Part shown: positions 23,292 through 31,697 of the stretch, in pieces
Numbering within the stretch: position 1 is the first letter of the stretch
Layout of the letters: each line of letters starts with the position of its first letter
Origin: Lachnospiraceae bacterium
Lineage (GTDB): Bacteria; Bacillota; Clostridia; Lachnospirales; Lachnospiraceae
Assembly (NCBI GenBank): GCA_015056885.1
Contig: SVFL01000033.1
Span: 1 to 32,721, forward strand
DNA length: 32,721 nt
Direction of reading: 5' to 3'
Notes under the pieces: generated by a model
Database searches by the model: none
What the model saw: only the letters and a program-made list of their open reading frames with translations
What the model was told of the DNA's origin: nothing
Program-made: the position numbers and the translations under genes

Positions 23292-25193
23292 CTATCTGCG
23301 CTTTCCCTTTTTGTTATCATACATCTTCTTATCTACAATATTGATGCAATCTTCCAAATATGTCTTATTTCCAATGGGGAAAAGTTCATATCCATAACTT
23401 ATGCATATTTTTGCCTGTTTCTTGGTTGTCTCATTATAACAGACAATCTCCTCCTCCACACGTTCCCAGTAATCTTTAACCTCCTGTTCATTTTGAACTG
23501 CTCCAAGTACAATAAACTCATCTCCACCATAACGAACAACGCAAAACTTTCCCGCGCATTTCTGTAGTATTCCCGCAGCAGCACTGATAATGCGGTCTCC
23601 TTCTTCATGCCCATATTCATCATTAATTTGTTTGAGTTTATCAATATCCATAAAGGACAACTGCATGGTAAGGGACGACATGACTCCCTTCCGCTTCAGT
23701 TCCGCAAAACAGCGCTCCATACCGAAACGATTATACGCATCAGTCAATGAATCCCTCACATACATTTCATCCAAACGCTTCATAGCATTCTTAAGCAATG
23801 TCTGTCTTCGAATATTTTCCAGAGCATTACCCATGTTAATAAGCCACTTTACATACAAAATGTTTGCAATGGGGAATTTACTGTCTACAAACACAAAATA
23901 ACCAAAATTTCGCTCCAGATAATGCATAGGAGAGAATATATATAGTTTGGTTTTCTCAGTATCCATAAACATCTCATCAAATGCACATCTTGTCTCAAAA
24001 GACGGTTTTTCCCGGAACATTCCCTGTTTATACGCAAGAATAACATCGGTTTTAGACGTATATGCCAACTGCTCCTCTGCCGTCATTTCCTCTTGAACCA
24101 TAGTTCCTACGCGAAATACATCATCCACAAAATTTGTATTGGCACAGAAATAAAACTCTGTAGGATTCATCTTGCTGATAAAATATTTGAATGCTTCCAG
24201 CCAATCCTCAAAATTCTTAATCTCATTAATATTTTTTTCCAGCATTATCATATAATGTACAAGCTGACGATGAAAGAAATCTGCCCCACCTGCACCATTA
24301 GCCTTGTCAACATCTTCCGCAATATTTTCATTATTGCAGCCACAGCTCTCATCAAGAACCACCTCGTCCGGCAACAGAATCTCCTTCTCAACTTCTTTGC
24401 CTGCCAAAATATCAAGCAGCACTCTACAAGCTTCACTACCCAAATCCTTGAATCGGCTACGTACCGTTGTAATTTTAGGAAAATGACTCTGTCCCTCAAG
24501 GCTGCAATCATATCCGGAAATCGCTACGTCCTCCGGTACACGATACCCTTTTTTCATCAATATATCGCAGATTGTAATCGCCATGGTATCATTGGCACAG
24601 ACGATAGCCTCCGGAAACGGCAGGTCAGAACTCAAAATCTCCCTGGCCGCAAGTTCACCGCCTGTCACATAGAAATCCCCCTGACTGATGCGCTCCGGAA
24701 CAATAGGCAAACCATGCTCCTCCAATACATCCAGATATGCCTGAAATCTTGCCTCCGCATCCTTGTTACCTTCAATTCCCTTAACAAAATGAATACGACT
24801 CATCTTGTGATCCACTACGAAATGCTCCACGAGACGTTTCATTCCCATATAATTGTCTGTTCCCACAGAGATGCTGTTATAGATTTTACAGCCGATGGTC
24901 ACCACCGGACAATTTACCGGTTGCAACAAATCCTCCAGCTGTCTGCGGTTGTTCTCCATATGTAAAGCGTTGGCAAGCACTATTACACCATCAAACAAAT
25001 TCAAATCCGGCAGTCTGGCAATATTCAACTCGCCCTGATTATGTTTATCCTTCTCAAAAGCACCCGTAAACCACAAGAACACCGCCACATTACATCCATG
25101 GCTCTTGCCATATTCCTCAAGTCCCCTCAAAATGTCTGCCTGTTCCGGCGAATCCAAAGCCGTCATCAACACTGCAATATTTTTATTACGCAT
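23292..25193 (-). CDS. Diguanylate cyclase with LacI-type sugar-binding sensor
   Basis: 633 aa, no signal peptide or membrane helix, so cytoplasmic. Residues 1-290 are a periplasmic-binding-protein fold of the LacI/GalR regulator type (NIAVLMTALDSPEQADILRG, FDGVIVLANALH, AIVCANDTMAITICDILMKKGYRVPEDVAISGYD) but lack the LacI DNA-binding domain. A middle region (about 300-465) is not recognised; its YFVFVDSKFP strand looks GAF-like. A GGDEF domain ends the protein, with RYGGDEF intact at 554-560 and DIDKL upstream, so it should make c-di-GMP. No RxxD inhibitory site precedes GGDEF. It probably turns an intracellular sugar signal into c-di-GMP. It lies 53 bp after another GGDEF gene, likely in one transcript. 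Confidence 0.88.
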   Translation of the reverse strand: MRNKNIAVLMTALDSPEQADILRGLEEYGKSHGCNVAVFLWFTGAFEKDKHNQGELNIARLPDLNLFDGVIVLANALHMENNRRQLEDLLQPVNCPVVTIGCKIYNSISVGTDNYMGMKRLVEHFVVDHKMSRIHFVKGIEGNKDAEARFQAYLDVLEEHGLPIVPERISQGDFYVTGGELAAREILSSDLPFPEAIVCANDTMAITICDILMKKGYRVPEDVAISGYDCSLEGQSHFPKITTVRSRFKDLGSEACRVLLDILAGKEVEKEILLPDEVVLDESCGCNNENIAEDVDKANGAGGADFFHRQLVHYMIMLEKNINEIKNFEDWLEAFKYFISKMNPTEFYFCANTNFVDDVFRVGTMVQEEMTAEEQLAYTSKTDVILAYKQGMFREKPSFETRCAFDEMFMDTEKTKLYIFSPMHYLERNFGYFVFVDSKFPIANILYVKWLINMGNALENIRRQTLLKNAMKRLDEMYVRDSLTDAYNRFGMERCFAELKRKGVMSSLTMQLSFMDIDKLKQINDEYGHEEGDRIISAAAGILQKCAGKFCVVRYGGDEFIVLGAVQNEQEVKDYWERVEEEIVCYNETTKKQAKICISYGYELFPIGNKTYLEDCINIVDKKMYDNKKGKRR

Positions 25194-25246
25194 TTACTTC
25201 ACCCATTCCTTATTGCTTCCCATCTTGTATTCCACTTAATAATCTT

Positions 25247-27187
25247 CTATTCCATCCAAAAATCTTCTTTTTTTCCGCAAAAACCCTTCTCCTCACAAAA
25301 GCCATTATAAATCTCTGCAATCTCTTCTTCGGATTTTACATGTCCATAAAATATCAGTCCTGATACATCTCCCTGATAGGTTGGCTGAAAAGGGTCTCCC
25401 CCCACCAAAATCTGACGACAGGCAGCCAACACCGGAATCCCTTCCGCATAACAAGCCTTTCTGCCATTAATGTATGTACGAATGATTCCTGCTATTTCGT
25501 CGTAAGTCAAGCTCACAAAACACCATTTATCCTTAGGTATATATCTTGTTAATGCATCATGAAAACCACTAAACTCCGCATCCTCACTGACACGAAAAAC
25601 ACTGTTTCCTCCAACTACAAACGGTGAAAACGCACAGAAACTCCCCCTGTATCTGGCATAAAACACACTGGTCCAACTAATCTCTTCCTTCGGCTTCATC
25701 CACATACATATTGTATAAGAATCTTCCCCCAGAATCTCAGCAGGCAGCTCCACTACATTTTCATTAATATCCCCACCATGAAAACGCAGCCCTCCCCAGC
25801 GGTTGCTTATTCCCTTAACATATTCTACATTACTGCCAAGTATTTTTCCTTCAAAGCTACCATCTGCGGAACAAAGATTATTTTGAAACATAAACTCTGT
25901 TTTATCTTCGCCATATATGATCTTGTCTTTGACATAATCGTGGTACTGCTTCAATGGCAAAGGATCTGAACAAAAAGGGCCACTTATTGCATTACACCCA
26001 CACCGTCCCAGAAACATTGCATCTTCCTTGGTTTCTATACCATCTGCAATTACACTCATTTTCAACTCACGGCCAAGAGCCAATAATACTTTGATAACCA
26101 TTCTCCCCCGCGGATTATCAAGCGCATTACGCAAATATTGTGCATCAAAAGTTATTGAATCAAAATGGAATTTATCCCAAAAAGTAATACTCTTAAAGTC
26201 AGACCCCACTCCGACTATGGATATAGAAAACCCTTTTTCTTTTAATTTCTCTAAAGCTTGAATTACTCTTAACTCTATGTGTGCAAAAGAGCTTTCGTCA
26301 ATCTCCAGGTCAATTTCTTCCGGACTTACTGCATATTCGTTTACAAGTGCTTCTAATCTGTCCGGAAATTCTTCATCAAGCAACAATAATCTTGAAATAC
26401 GAACTCCTACTTTTCCTTTGCAACCTGTACTTTCATGATATAATGCTAAATGCTTCAACACCTGCGGTACTACCCATGCTACCAGATGACTGACAAAACC
26501 ATTTTTTCTAAAAAGTGGCAGAAAATCCTCCTGCGCCCAAACAGTTCCATCCGGCATATTCCAATAAAGACGGGCACGGGAATATTTTAATTTTGATGTC
26601 TGCGTATTCAATACCGGATAATATCGAACTTCAAATTCATTGTTATCAAGCGCATATTGTTGACGCTGTTCCATCTCCATATCAACACGGATCTTCTTTT
26701 CTATATCGTTAAAAACAATAAATTTTCCTTTACCGTGACTTTTGGCGTAATACATTGCCACATCACTCTTCTGCAATATATCGTCCAGTGTACTTGCCTT
26801 TGTTTCATCATACAATATTCCTATACTGGAAGATATGTAGGTTGAAATCTTAGAAAATCCTTCTTTCTGTGTCACCCGTGTAATAATCTTCTCTGCAATT
26901 TCACACAAATCCTGTCGCAGATACTCCCCCACAAAAAGGAGACAAAATTCATCCCCACCCAACCGAATAATGTGCGCCATGGGAGCTGAACTTTTTAATA
27001 TATTTGCAATACATTTAAGAACATCATCACCTTTATGATGTCCGTATATATCATTCACCGCTTTAAAATTATCCACATCCATAAACATAATATGAAATTT
27101 ACTGTCTACAGATATACTATTATAATAATCATTCAACTCCTGACGATTATACAATCCGGTCAAATAGTCACGATTCAGCTCACCCAT
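25247..27187 (-). CDS. GGDEF - degenerate EAL - LamG-like lectin protein
   Basis: 646 aa with no signal peptide or membrane helix. It begins at once with a GGDEF domain (1-165; MDVDNFKAVND, RLGGDEF at 75-81), which looks active. An EAL domain (about 170-425) has lost its catalytic residues: EAL reads RAR (204-206), the metal-binding DDFG reads VGVG (325-328) and the conserved Asn reads Arg263, though ADGIET (381-386) remains. Residues about 440-625 form a LamG/concanavalin-like jelly roll (LRFHGGDINENVVELP, SYTICMWMKP, WCFVSLTYDEIAGIIRTYINGRK, ILVGGDP, SGLIFYGHVKSEEEIAEIYN). GAGGA precedes the ATG. Such lectin-like folds usually act outside cells, so a cytoplasmic one is odd; it may sense imported glycans. 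It follows DUF624 and the sugar transporter. Confidence 0.87.
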   Translation of the reverse strand: MGELNRDYLTGLYNRQELNDYYNSISVDSKFHIMFMDVDNFKAVNDIYGHHKGDDVLKCIANILKSSAPMAHIIRLGGDEFCLLFVGEYLRQDLCEIAEKIITRVTQKEGFSKISTYISSSIGILYDETKASTLDDILQKSDVAMYYAKSHGKGKFIVFNDIEKKIRVDMEMEQRQQYALDNNEFEVRYYPVLNTQTSKLKYSRARLYWNMPDGTVWAQEDFLPLFRKNGFVSHLVAWVVPQVLKHLALYHESTGCKGKVGVRISRLLLLDEEFPDRLEALVNEYAVSPEEIDLEIDESSFAHIELRVIQALEKLKEKGFSISIVGVGSDFKSITFWDKFHFDSITFDAQYLRNALDNPRGRMVIKVLLALGRELKMSVIADGIETKEDAMFLGRCGCNAISGPFCSDPLPLKQYHDYVKDKIIYGEDKTEFMFQNNLCSADGSFEGKILGSNVEYVKGISNRWGGLRFHGGDINENVVELPAEILGEDSYTICMWMKPKEEISWTSVFYARYRGSFCAFSPFVVGGNSVFRVSEDAEFSGFHDALTRYIPKDKWCFVSLTYDEIAGIIRTYINGRKACYAEGIPVLAACRQILVGGDPFQPTYQGDVSGLIFYGHVKSEEEIAEIYNGFCEEKGFCGKKEDFWME

Positions 27188-27234
27188 GCAGCATTCCTCT
27201 TCAATTTATGTTTCGTTAAATTTTATATTACTAT

Positions 27235-27264
27235 TTTATACCAAAAGATTCATCAACACAACAA
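27235..27264 (-). promoter_or_regulatory. Possible promoter of the two GGDEF genes
   Basis: On the minus strand TTGTTG (complement of 27259-27264), an 18-bp spacer and TATAAA (complement of 27235-27240) with a TGG extended -10. It lies 48 bp before the lectin-GGDEF start. Moderate match only. Confidence 0.35.
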
Positions 27265-27294
27265 AATCATTCACTAAAATACCTATTTATTCCA

Positions 27295-27960
27295 TCAATC
27301 CTCATCAAACTTTTCCTTCTGCCCATACAACAAATCGTCATCCCCAAAGGAATCCTCCTGTATATATTGGGCAAATACTTTATAAAAGAAAAAGGATAAC
27401 ATATATGACAGAGTCGCGCATCCCACAAACAGCATAATTAATACTGCCCCTAAATTGGTGTATACCAAATAAGCAACCACACCTGTCATTCCTGCACATA
27501 TAGCAGTATATGGAAAAAAATGTCCAAGCGCCATGGCAGCAGCATTTTTTATCTGTCTCCACAACTTATCCTGCATCTTAGCAATGACTGGAAAGAGCCA
27601 CAACACAACTATCCATACCAGAAAAGCCATCGCATAACATATCATCAACATGACATCCGATAATATTCCCATCTCCATGCGAGACCAAAATAAATAATCT
27701 ATTACAAACAACGCAATCAGTCCCAGCACTCCCATCCATGCCAGTGTCGCCTGTACAAAATTCTGCTTAAAATGTTTAAAAAACGTCTTCACTACATATC
27801 CGTCCCCATATCGGACAGAACGAAGGCTGACTGCATACATGGCAGTCAGTGATGCACCAATGGTAATCACCGGCAACGAACAAATAACAAACAACAAATT
27901 CAATACAATCAAATCTGTCATTTTATTTAAAAATTTTATTACTGGATTATCCATCGGCAT
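27295..27960 (-). CDS. DUF624 (YesL-like) membrane protein
   Basis: 221 aa with about five or six membrane segments. The N-terminal block NPVIKFLNKMTDLIVLNLLF followed by SLPVITIGASLTAMYAVSLR is the DUF624/YesL signature. YesL-type proteins are repeatedly encoded next to sugar ABC transporters and glycoside hydrolases in Firmicutes, but their biochemical role is not known to me. Start taken at the ATG at 27960, seven bases after GGAGGTG; a longer in-frame version reaching 28032 would overlap the terminator. It follows the sugar permease, across that terminator. Confidence 0.87.
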   Translation of the reverse strand: MPMDNPVIKFLNKMTDLIVLNLLFVICSLPVITIGASLTAMYAVSLRSVRYGDGYVVKTFFKHFKQNFVQATLAWMGVLGLIALFVIDYLFWSRMEMGILSDVMLMICYAMAFLVWIVVLWLFPVIAKMQDKLWRQIKNAAAMALGHFFPYTAICAGMTGVVAYLVYTNLGAVLIMLFVGCATLSYMLSFFFYKVFAQYIQEDSFGDDDLLYGQKEKFDED

Positions 27961-27997
27961 AATCGCACCTCCAAAACATATTCTATGTCTATCATAC

Positions 27998-28028
27998 AAA
28001 AAGGGGATATGGAACTCAACCATACCCC
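27998..28028 (-). terminator. Terminator after the sugar permease gene
   Basis: On the minus strand GGGGTATGG (complement of 28020-28028) pairs with CCATATCCCC (complement of 28003-28012) with one bulged T, followed by five Ts. It probably reduces rather than abolishes transcription into DUF624, since no clear promoter is seen before that gene. Confidence 0.6.
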
Positions 28029-28044
28029 GCATTTTTTTACAATT

Positions 28045-28914
28045 TTATTTGATACCGCTGATAGCTATGGATTCCACAATCACTCTCTGGAACAGGAAGA
28101 ATAAAACCAATGTAGGTATCATTGCTATTACGGAAGCGGCCATAATCAATGCATAATCACTCTGTATTGCATAATATGAATTGAACGAACGGATTACCAC
28201 CTGCAATGTCCAATTCTGTTCGCTTCTCAAAAAGATTGTAGGTGCAAGATAATCATTCCAAATACCCATGAACCACAGCATCAACTGTGTGCCCAAAGCA
28301 CCTTTCATCAGGGGCAGAAATATCTTGGCATATATTCCAAAATAACTGCATCCGTCAATCTTTGCTGCATCCATCAAATCATTCGGTATGCTGTAGAGAT
28401 TCTGTCGTAAGAAGAAAATCATACTTACATTACCAAAACAACCGGGAACAATCAGCGGCAACAGGGAATCTGTCCAGTGAAGCTTTGTAAACAACACATA
28501 CTGGGGAATCATTACTACCGCAAAAGGAATCATGATTGTCGCAAGAAGTGCTACAAAAAATGCATTCTTACCGCGAAACTTCATCTTGGCAAATCCAAAT
28601 GCCGCCAAAGAAGATGTAAAACCACCAATTAAGAGCAATGGAATCTCAACCTTAATGGAATTGACAATACCTCTGATAAAGTCACCCTTACCGAGAACCT
28701 CTGCATACTTACCCAAAAGCACCGGGTCCGGTATAAGCGTCAACTGACCCGATAAAATCTGATTCTTGGTCATAAAAGAGGTTGCAATCATATAAATCAG
28801 AGGGAATACCATCGCAATCGCACCAATGCAAAGAAGAATAAAAGCAATTACATTCACAATCTTTTGATTGGTAGATACTACGCTTGAATTTTCTAATTCT
28901 TTATTGTTTGCCAT
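28045..28914 (-). CDS. Carbohydrate ABC transporter permease (MalG type)
   Basis: 289-aa inner-membrane permease with six helices. The EAA motif that contacts the ATPase reads DAAKIDGCSYFGIYAKIFLP (about 191-210), and the family's SFMTKNQILSG and typical C-terminal FFLFQRVIVESIAISGIK ending are present. An AAGGGGGG ribosome site lies before the ATG, 13 bp after the MalF-type gene. It pairs with that permease. No ATPase is encoded beside it; these transporters often share an MsmK/MalK-type ATPase encoded elsewhere. The sugar cannot be named. Confidence 0.95.
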   Translation of the reverse strand: MANNKELENSSVVSTNQKIVNVIAFILLCIGAIAMVFPLIYMIATSFMTKNQILSGQLTLIPDPVLLGKYAEVLGKGDFIRGIVNSIKVEIPLLLIGGFTSSLAAFGFAKMKFRGKNAFFVALLATIMIPFAVVMIPQYVLFTKLHWTDSLLPLIVPGCFGNVSMIFFLRQNLYSIPNDLMDAAKIDGCSYFGIYAKIFLPLMKGALGTQLMLWFMGIWNDYLAPTIFLRSEQNWTLQVVIRSFNSYYAIQSDYALIMAASVIAMIPTLVLFFLFQRVIVESIAISGIK

Positions 28915-28927
28915 TTACGTTCCCCCC

Positions 28928-29851
28928 TTAATCCATCGTCTTAACCCATTTATCCTGCAGCGCAAAATTAATTGCTGTAATGATAAATACGATAATTGCA
29001 AGAAGCACCGCTATAGCACATCCATATCCGAGCTGGCCGTTTGAAAAAGCCTTGTCATACAAATAATACACAACGGTTGCAGCGCTGTAATTGGTACCAC
29101 CGTTTGTAGTCATTACCTGAACCTCAACAAATACCTGAAGTCCGCCAATCAGGCTGGTAATCATAATATAAAACGTTACCGGAGACACTAATGGCATGGT
29201 AATATTTTTAAAACTCTGCCATGCATTAGCTCCATCAATTCGAGCTGCTTCATAATAATCCTTCGGTATATTCTGCAGACCTGCTACATACAAAATCACC
29301 GATGTACCAAGGCCTTTCCATGTCATAAAGATTATCATGGCTACTTTTACCCACGCTTCATCTCCCAACCAGTTCGGACCATGCTGTCCCGTCAGGAATT
29401 TAATAATAGTATTTAGCAAACCATAATCATAGTTAAAAACCCACGCCCACAGAATAGATACTGCCACCAGCGAAGATACAACCGGAACATAATACATGGT
29501 AGTGAGCATTCGCTTTCCCGGAATTTTACGATTCATTCCCATTGCTATCAGCAACCCCAAGAGCATACCAATAGGAATTCCAATCAGATAAATAATTGTG
29601 GTACCTAATGACTTCCAGAATTTCTCATCCTGAAAAATTGCAATATAGTTCCCCAAACCACACATATTGTCAACAAGTGAGTTTAAACCGGTCCATTTAC
29701 TCATACTGGCGATTACAGCAAACACAATGGGATACGCCATAAAACACAAGAAACCAATAAATGGCGCTGCAATAAACAGCCATGCCCAGCGTTCTTCCCG
29801 CTTGGCCATCTTGGACATTTTGACCTTTCTTACTTTTTTACTCTGTCCCAT
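28928..29851 (-). CDS. Carbohydrate ABC transporter permease (MalF type)
   Basis: 307-aa permease with a basic N-terminal tail and six helices. It has the MalF/UgpA-type EAA motif YEAARIDGANAWQSFKNITM (about 209-228) and the GLGTSVILYVAGLQNIPKDY stretch just before it. The ribosome site is weak (AGGAAAAGAG upstream), and the gene is separated from the binding-protein gene by 68 bp that hold a strong hairpin, which fits lower output than that of the binding protein. It heterodimerises with the MalG-type product. Confidence 0.94.
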   Translation of the reverse strand: MGQSKKVRKVKMSKMAKREERWAWLFIAAPFIGFLCFMAYPIVFAVIASMSKWTGLNSLVDNMCGLGNYIAIFQDEKFWKSLGTTIIYLIGIPIGMLLGLLIAMGMNRKIPGKRMLTTMYYVPVVSSLVAVSILWAWVFNYDYGLLNTIIKFLTGQHGPNWLGDEAWVKVAMIIFMTWKGLGTSVILYVAGLQNIPKDYYEAARIDGANAWQSFKNITMPLVSPVTFYIMITSLIGGLQVFVEVQVMTTNGGTNYSAATVVYYLYDKAFSNGQLGYGCAIAVLLAIIVFIITAINFALQDKWVKTMD

Positions 29852-29878
29852 ACCTTCAACTCTTTTCCTATATTATTT

Positions 29879-29902
29879 GGAGAGTTCCTGACGGAACTCT
29901 CC
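29879..29902 (-). promoter_or_regulatory. Intercistronic hairpin between binding protein and permeases
   Basis: GGAGAGTTCC (29879-29888) and GGAACTCTCC (29893-29902) form a perfect 10-bp stem with a TGAC loop, 17 bp after the binding-protein stop. No T-run follows on the minus strand (CAAATAATA), so it is more likely an mRNA-stability element than a full terminator. Confidence 0.65.
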
Positions 29903-29919
29903 TTGAAACACCATTATTC

Positions 29920-31362
29920 TTACTTAGTAGCTGAATTCTGCAGCTCAATCGCATTGTCTAATGCTTCCTGCATCTTGGGCTGAACCTCTGCAAGATAGTC
30001 CTCTGCAGAAATCTTACCGGTCTTTACATTAGGAATTCCCTCAAGGAAAATATCCCACCATTCAGCATTATAGGTATAAGTAGTCTCAGTGAAAATACCG
30101 TTATATGTATCAGAACCTTCAATGTATCCAAAAATAACATCTACATTGTTTGCATAAGGAATGGTACCATCTGCAACCTTCTCTTTGAAAGTTGTCTTGG
30201 CATAATCCATTACATTAGGAAGCTGCAAGGATTTGCCGGTAGTCTCACCACAAAGTGCCTTCTGTCCCTCAAGGTCAGTAGAAAGAGAAGCAATCAGCTG
30301 CGCACAAAGCTCAGGATGCTCAGTCTTGGAAGAAACTGCAAAACCTACTGTTCCAAGCCATGCAGTAGATTTGCCATCACCGGAAGGACCTACAGGCCAT
30401 CCGCAAAGATCCCACTCATAGGGGAAGGTGTTCTTATCCATGAATGCCGCTACATCCCATGTACCGCATGCATAGAAAGCAACCTGACCATCCAGCCATC
30501 TCTGATATCCGCCAAGCGCAGTATCCTGCTCAACACTGGGAGTTACACCCTCAACAGCAGTAAGGTCACAATAGTACTTGAAAGCCTCTTTGAAAGCTTC
30601 GTTCTCGTTTACAACAACTTTGGTATAATCCTCGTTAAGAAAATGTCCACCGTTACCATAGAGGTAAGGAGTCATACCAAATGCATCCGCATTTGCAACA
30701 CCCCACTGATCCACTTCACCGTCACCGTCGGTATCCTTGGTAAGCTGCTTACAAACATCGAGGAACTCATCAAATGTATAAGGATCCTGAGGGTCCGGAT
30801 AAGCCAGACCGGATTCATCAAAGATATCCTTATTGTATGCGAATGCAAAACAAGACAAATCCTTGGGCAGACAGTACAGAGAACCTGCACCAATCTGACT
30901 GCCGTCATACATATATGCACTCTTAATTGCAGGCCACAGATTATCAACCTCTTCGCCTACATAATTGTCCAAAGCCAAAACATAACCATTATCCACATAA
31001 CTTCTGACTGCCTCAGGACCAACATAGAAAATATCGGGCAAATCATCTGCAATCATTGCAGCTGTCATTTTTGCTCCATATTCTTCCTGTGTAGTAACCT
31101 CGAAATTCACCTTGGAAATTTCTCCGCTATGTTCTTCTGTAAACTTAGCAATCAAATCCTGATAAACAACCTTCTCATGTTCCTGCGCGTAAATTAAAAC
31201 ATCAATTTCTTTATCACCGGTACCAACCATCTCCGTTTTACTCTCAGAAGATGCTGTTGCACTTCCTCCGGCGGACTCATCCTCCATCTGTACATTACAA
31301 CCGGTAAACATTGTGAGCACCACTGCCAGACTAAGAGTGGCTGCCAAAAGCTTTCTCCTCAT
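29920..31362 (-). CDS. Sugar ABC transporter binding lipoprotein (family 1 extracellular)
   Basis: 480 aa. The signal peptide ends in lipobox FTGC (Cys22), then comes a Ser/Ala-rich linker (30-50) and a class-I-type sugar-binding fold of normal length: IDVLIYAQEHEKVVYQDLIAKF, DLPDIFYVGPEAVRSYVDNG, FAYNKDIFDESGLAYPDP, YTFDEFLDVCKQLT, and the EF-hand-like DTDGDGEVDQWG found in many relatives, which may bind calcium. WLDGQVAFYACGTWD is typical of the family. The AAGGAGGG ribosome site is strong. First gene of the operon, with a near-consensus promoter. Relatives bind oligosaccharides; the exact sugar is not readable. Confidence 0.94.
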   Translation of the reverse strand: MRRKLLAATLSLAVVLTMFTGCNVQMEDESAGGSATASSESKTEMVGTGDKEIDVLIYAQEHEKVVYQDLIAKFTEEHSGEISKVNFEVTTQEEYGAKMTAAMIADDLPDIFYVGPEAVRSYVDNGYVLALDNYVGEEVDNLWPAIKSAYMYDGSQIGAGSLYCLPKDLSCFAFAYNKDIFDESGLAYPDPQDPYTFDEFLDVCKQLTKDTDGDGEVDQWGVANADAFGMTPYLYGNGGHFLNEDYTKVVVNENEAFKEAFKYYCDLTAVEGVTPSVEQDTALGGYQRWLDGQVAFYACGTWDVAAFMDKNTFPYEWDLCGWPVGPSGDGKSTAWLGTVGFAVSSKTEHPELCAQLIASLSTDLEGQKALCGETTGKSLQLPNVMDYAKTTFKEKVADGTIPYANNVDVIFGYIEGSDTYNGIFTETTYTYNAEWWDIFLEGIPNVKTGKISAEDYLAEVQPKMQEALDNAIELQNSATK

Positions 31363-31494
31363 TTCATAACCCTCCTTATGATTAGTTAACCCAAAACATT
31401 ATGTCCCTAAAAGGTTTTGAGAAAAATCCATCGCGCGCTGATGCATAGTTAAATTTACTATTTTCTTTTTCCTCTACCACCTTTTGTTATACAT

Positions 31495-31523
31495 ATTATA
31501 TAATTTCTTGGCCGTATCGTCAA
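31495..31523 (-). promoter_or_regulatory. Promoter of the sugar ABC operon
   Basis: On the minus strand TTGACG (complement of 31518-31523) and a perfect TATAAT (complement of 31495-31500) are 17 bp apart. The transcript would carry a leader of about 125 nt before the lipoprotein ATG; I see no riboswitch in it. The 31363-31697 gap otherwise holds AT-rich sequence, an AAAATATTTT palindrome (31583-31592) and the divergent promoter. Confidence 0.8.
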
Positions 31524-31621
31524 TATCTTTTTTAGATTTATTTAAAGTATTTCACTCATTTCTATAATCGCGCATATTTTTCAAAATATTTTAGCTTTTT
31601 ATATTTTTTAATAGTTTTTAT

Positions 31622-31650
31622 TTGACCAAACTGAAATTTAAATATATACT
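31622..31650 (+). promoter_or_regulatory. Promoter of the ArsR-like regulator
   Basis: TTGACC (31622-31627) and TATACT (31645-31650) with exactly 17 bp between them, about 48 bp before the regulator ATG. Divergent from the sugar operon promoter, about 100 bp away. Confidence 0.7.
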
Positions 31651-31697
31651 TATAATAATGAACACGTAAATTATTGGGCATTTTAGGAGGTAGTACC

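Noticed and set aside
24093..24965. A 290-codon open frame on the plus strand opposite the LacI-GGDEF gene
   Set aside because: Antisense shadow of a gene with clear domains.
30316..31197. A 293-codon open frame on the plus strand opposite the sugar-binding lipoprotein gene
   Set aside because: It is antisense to a clear family member and has no recognisable features.
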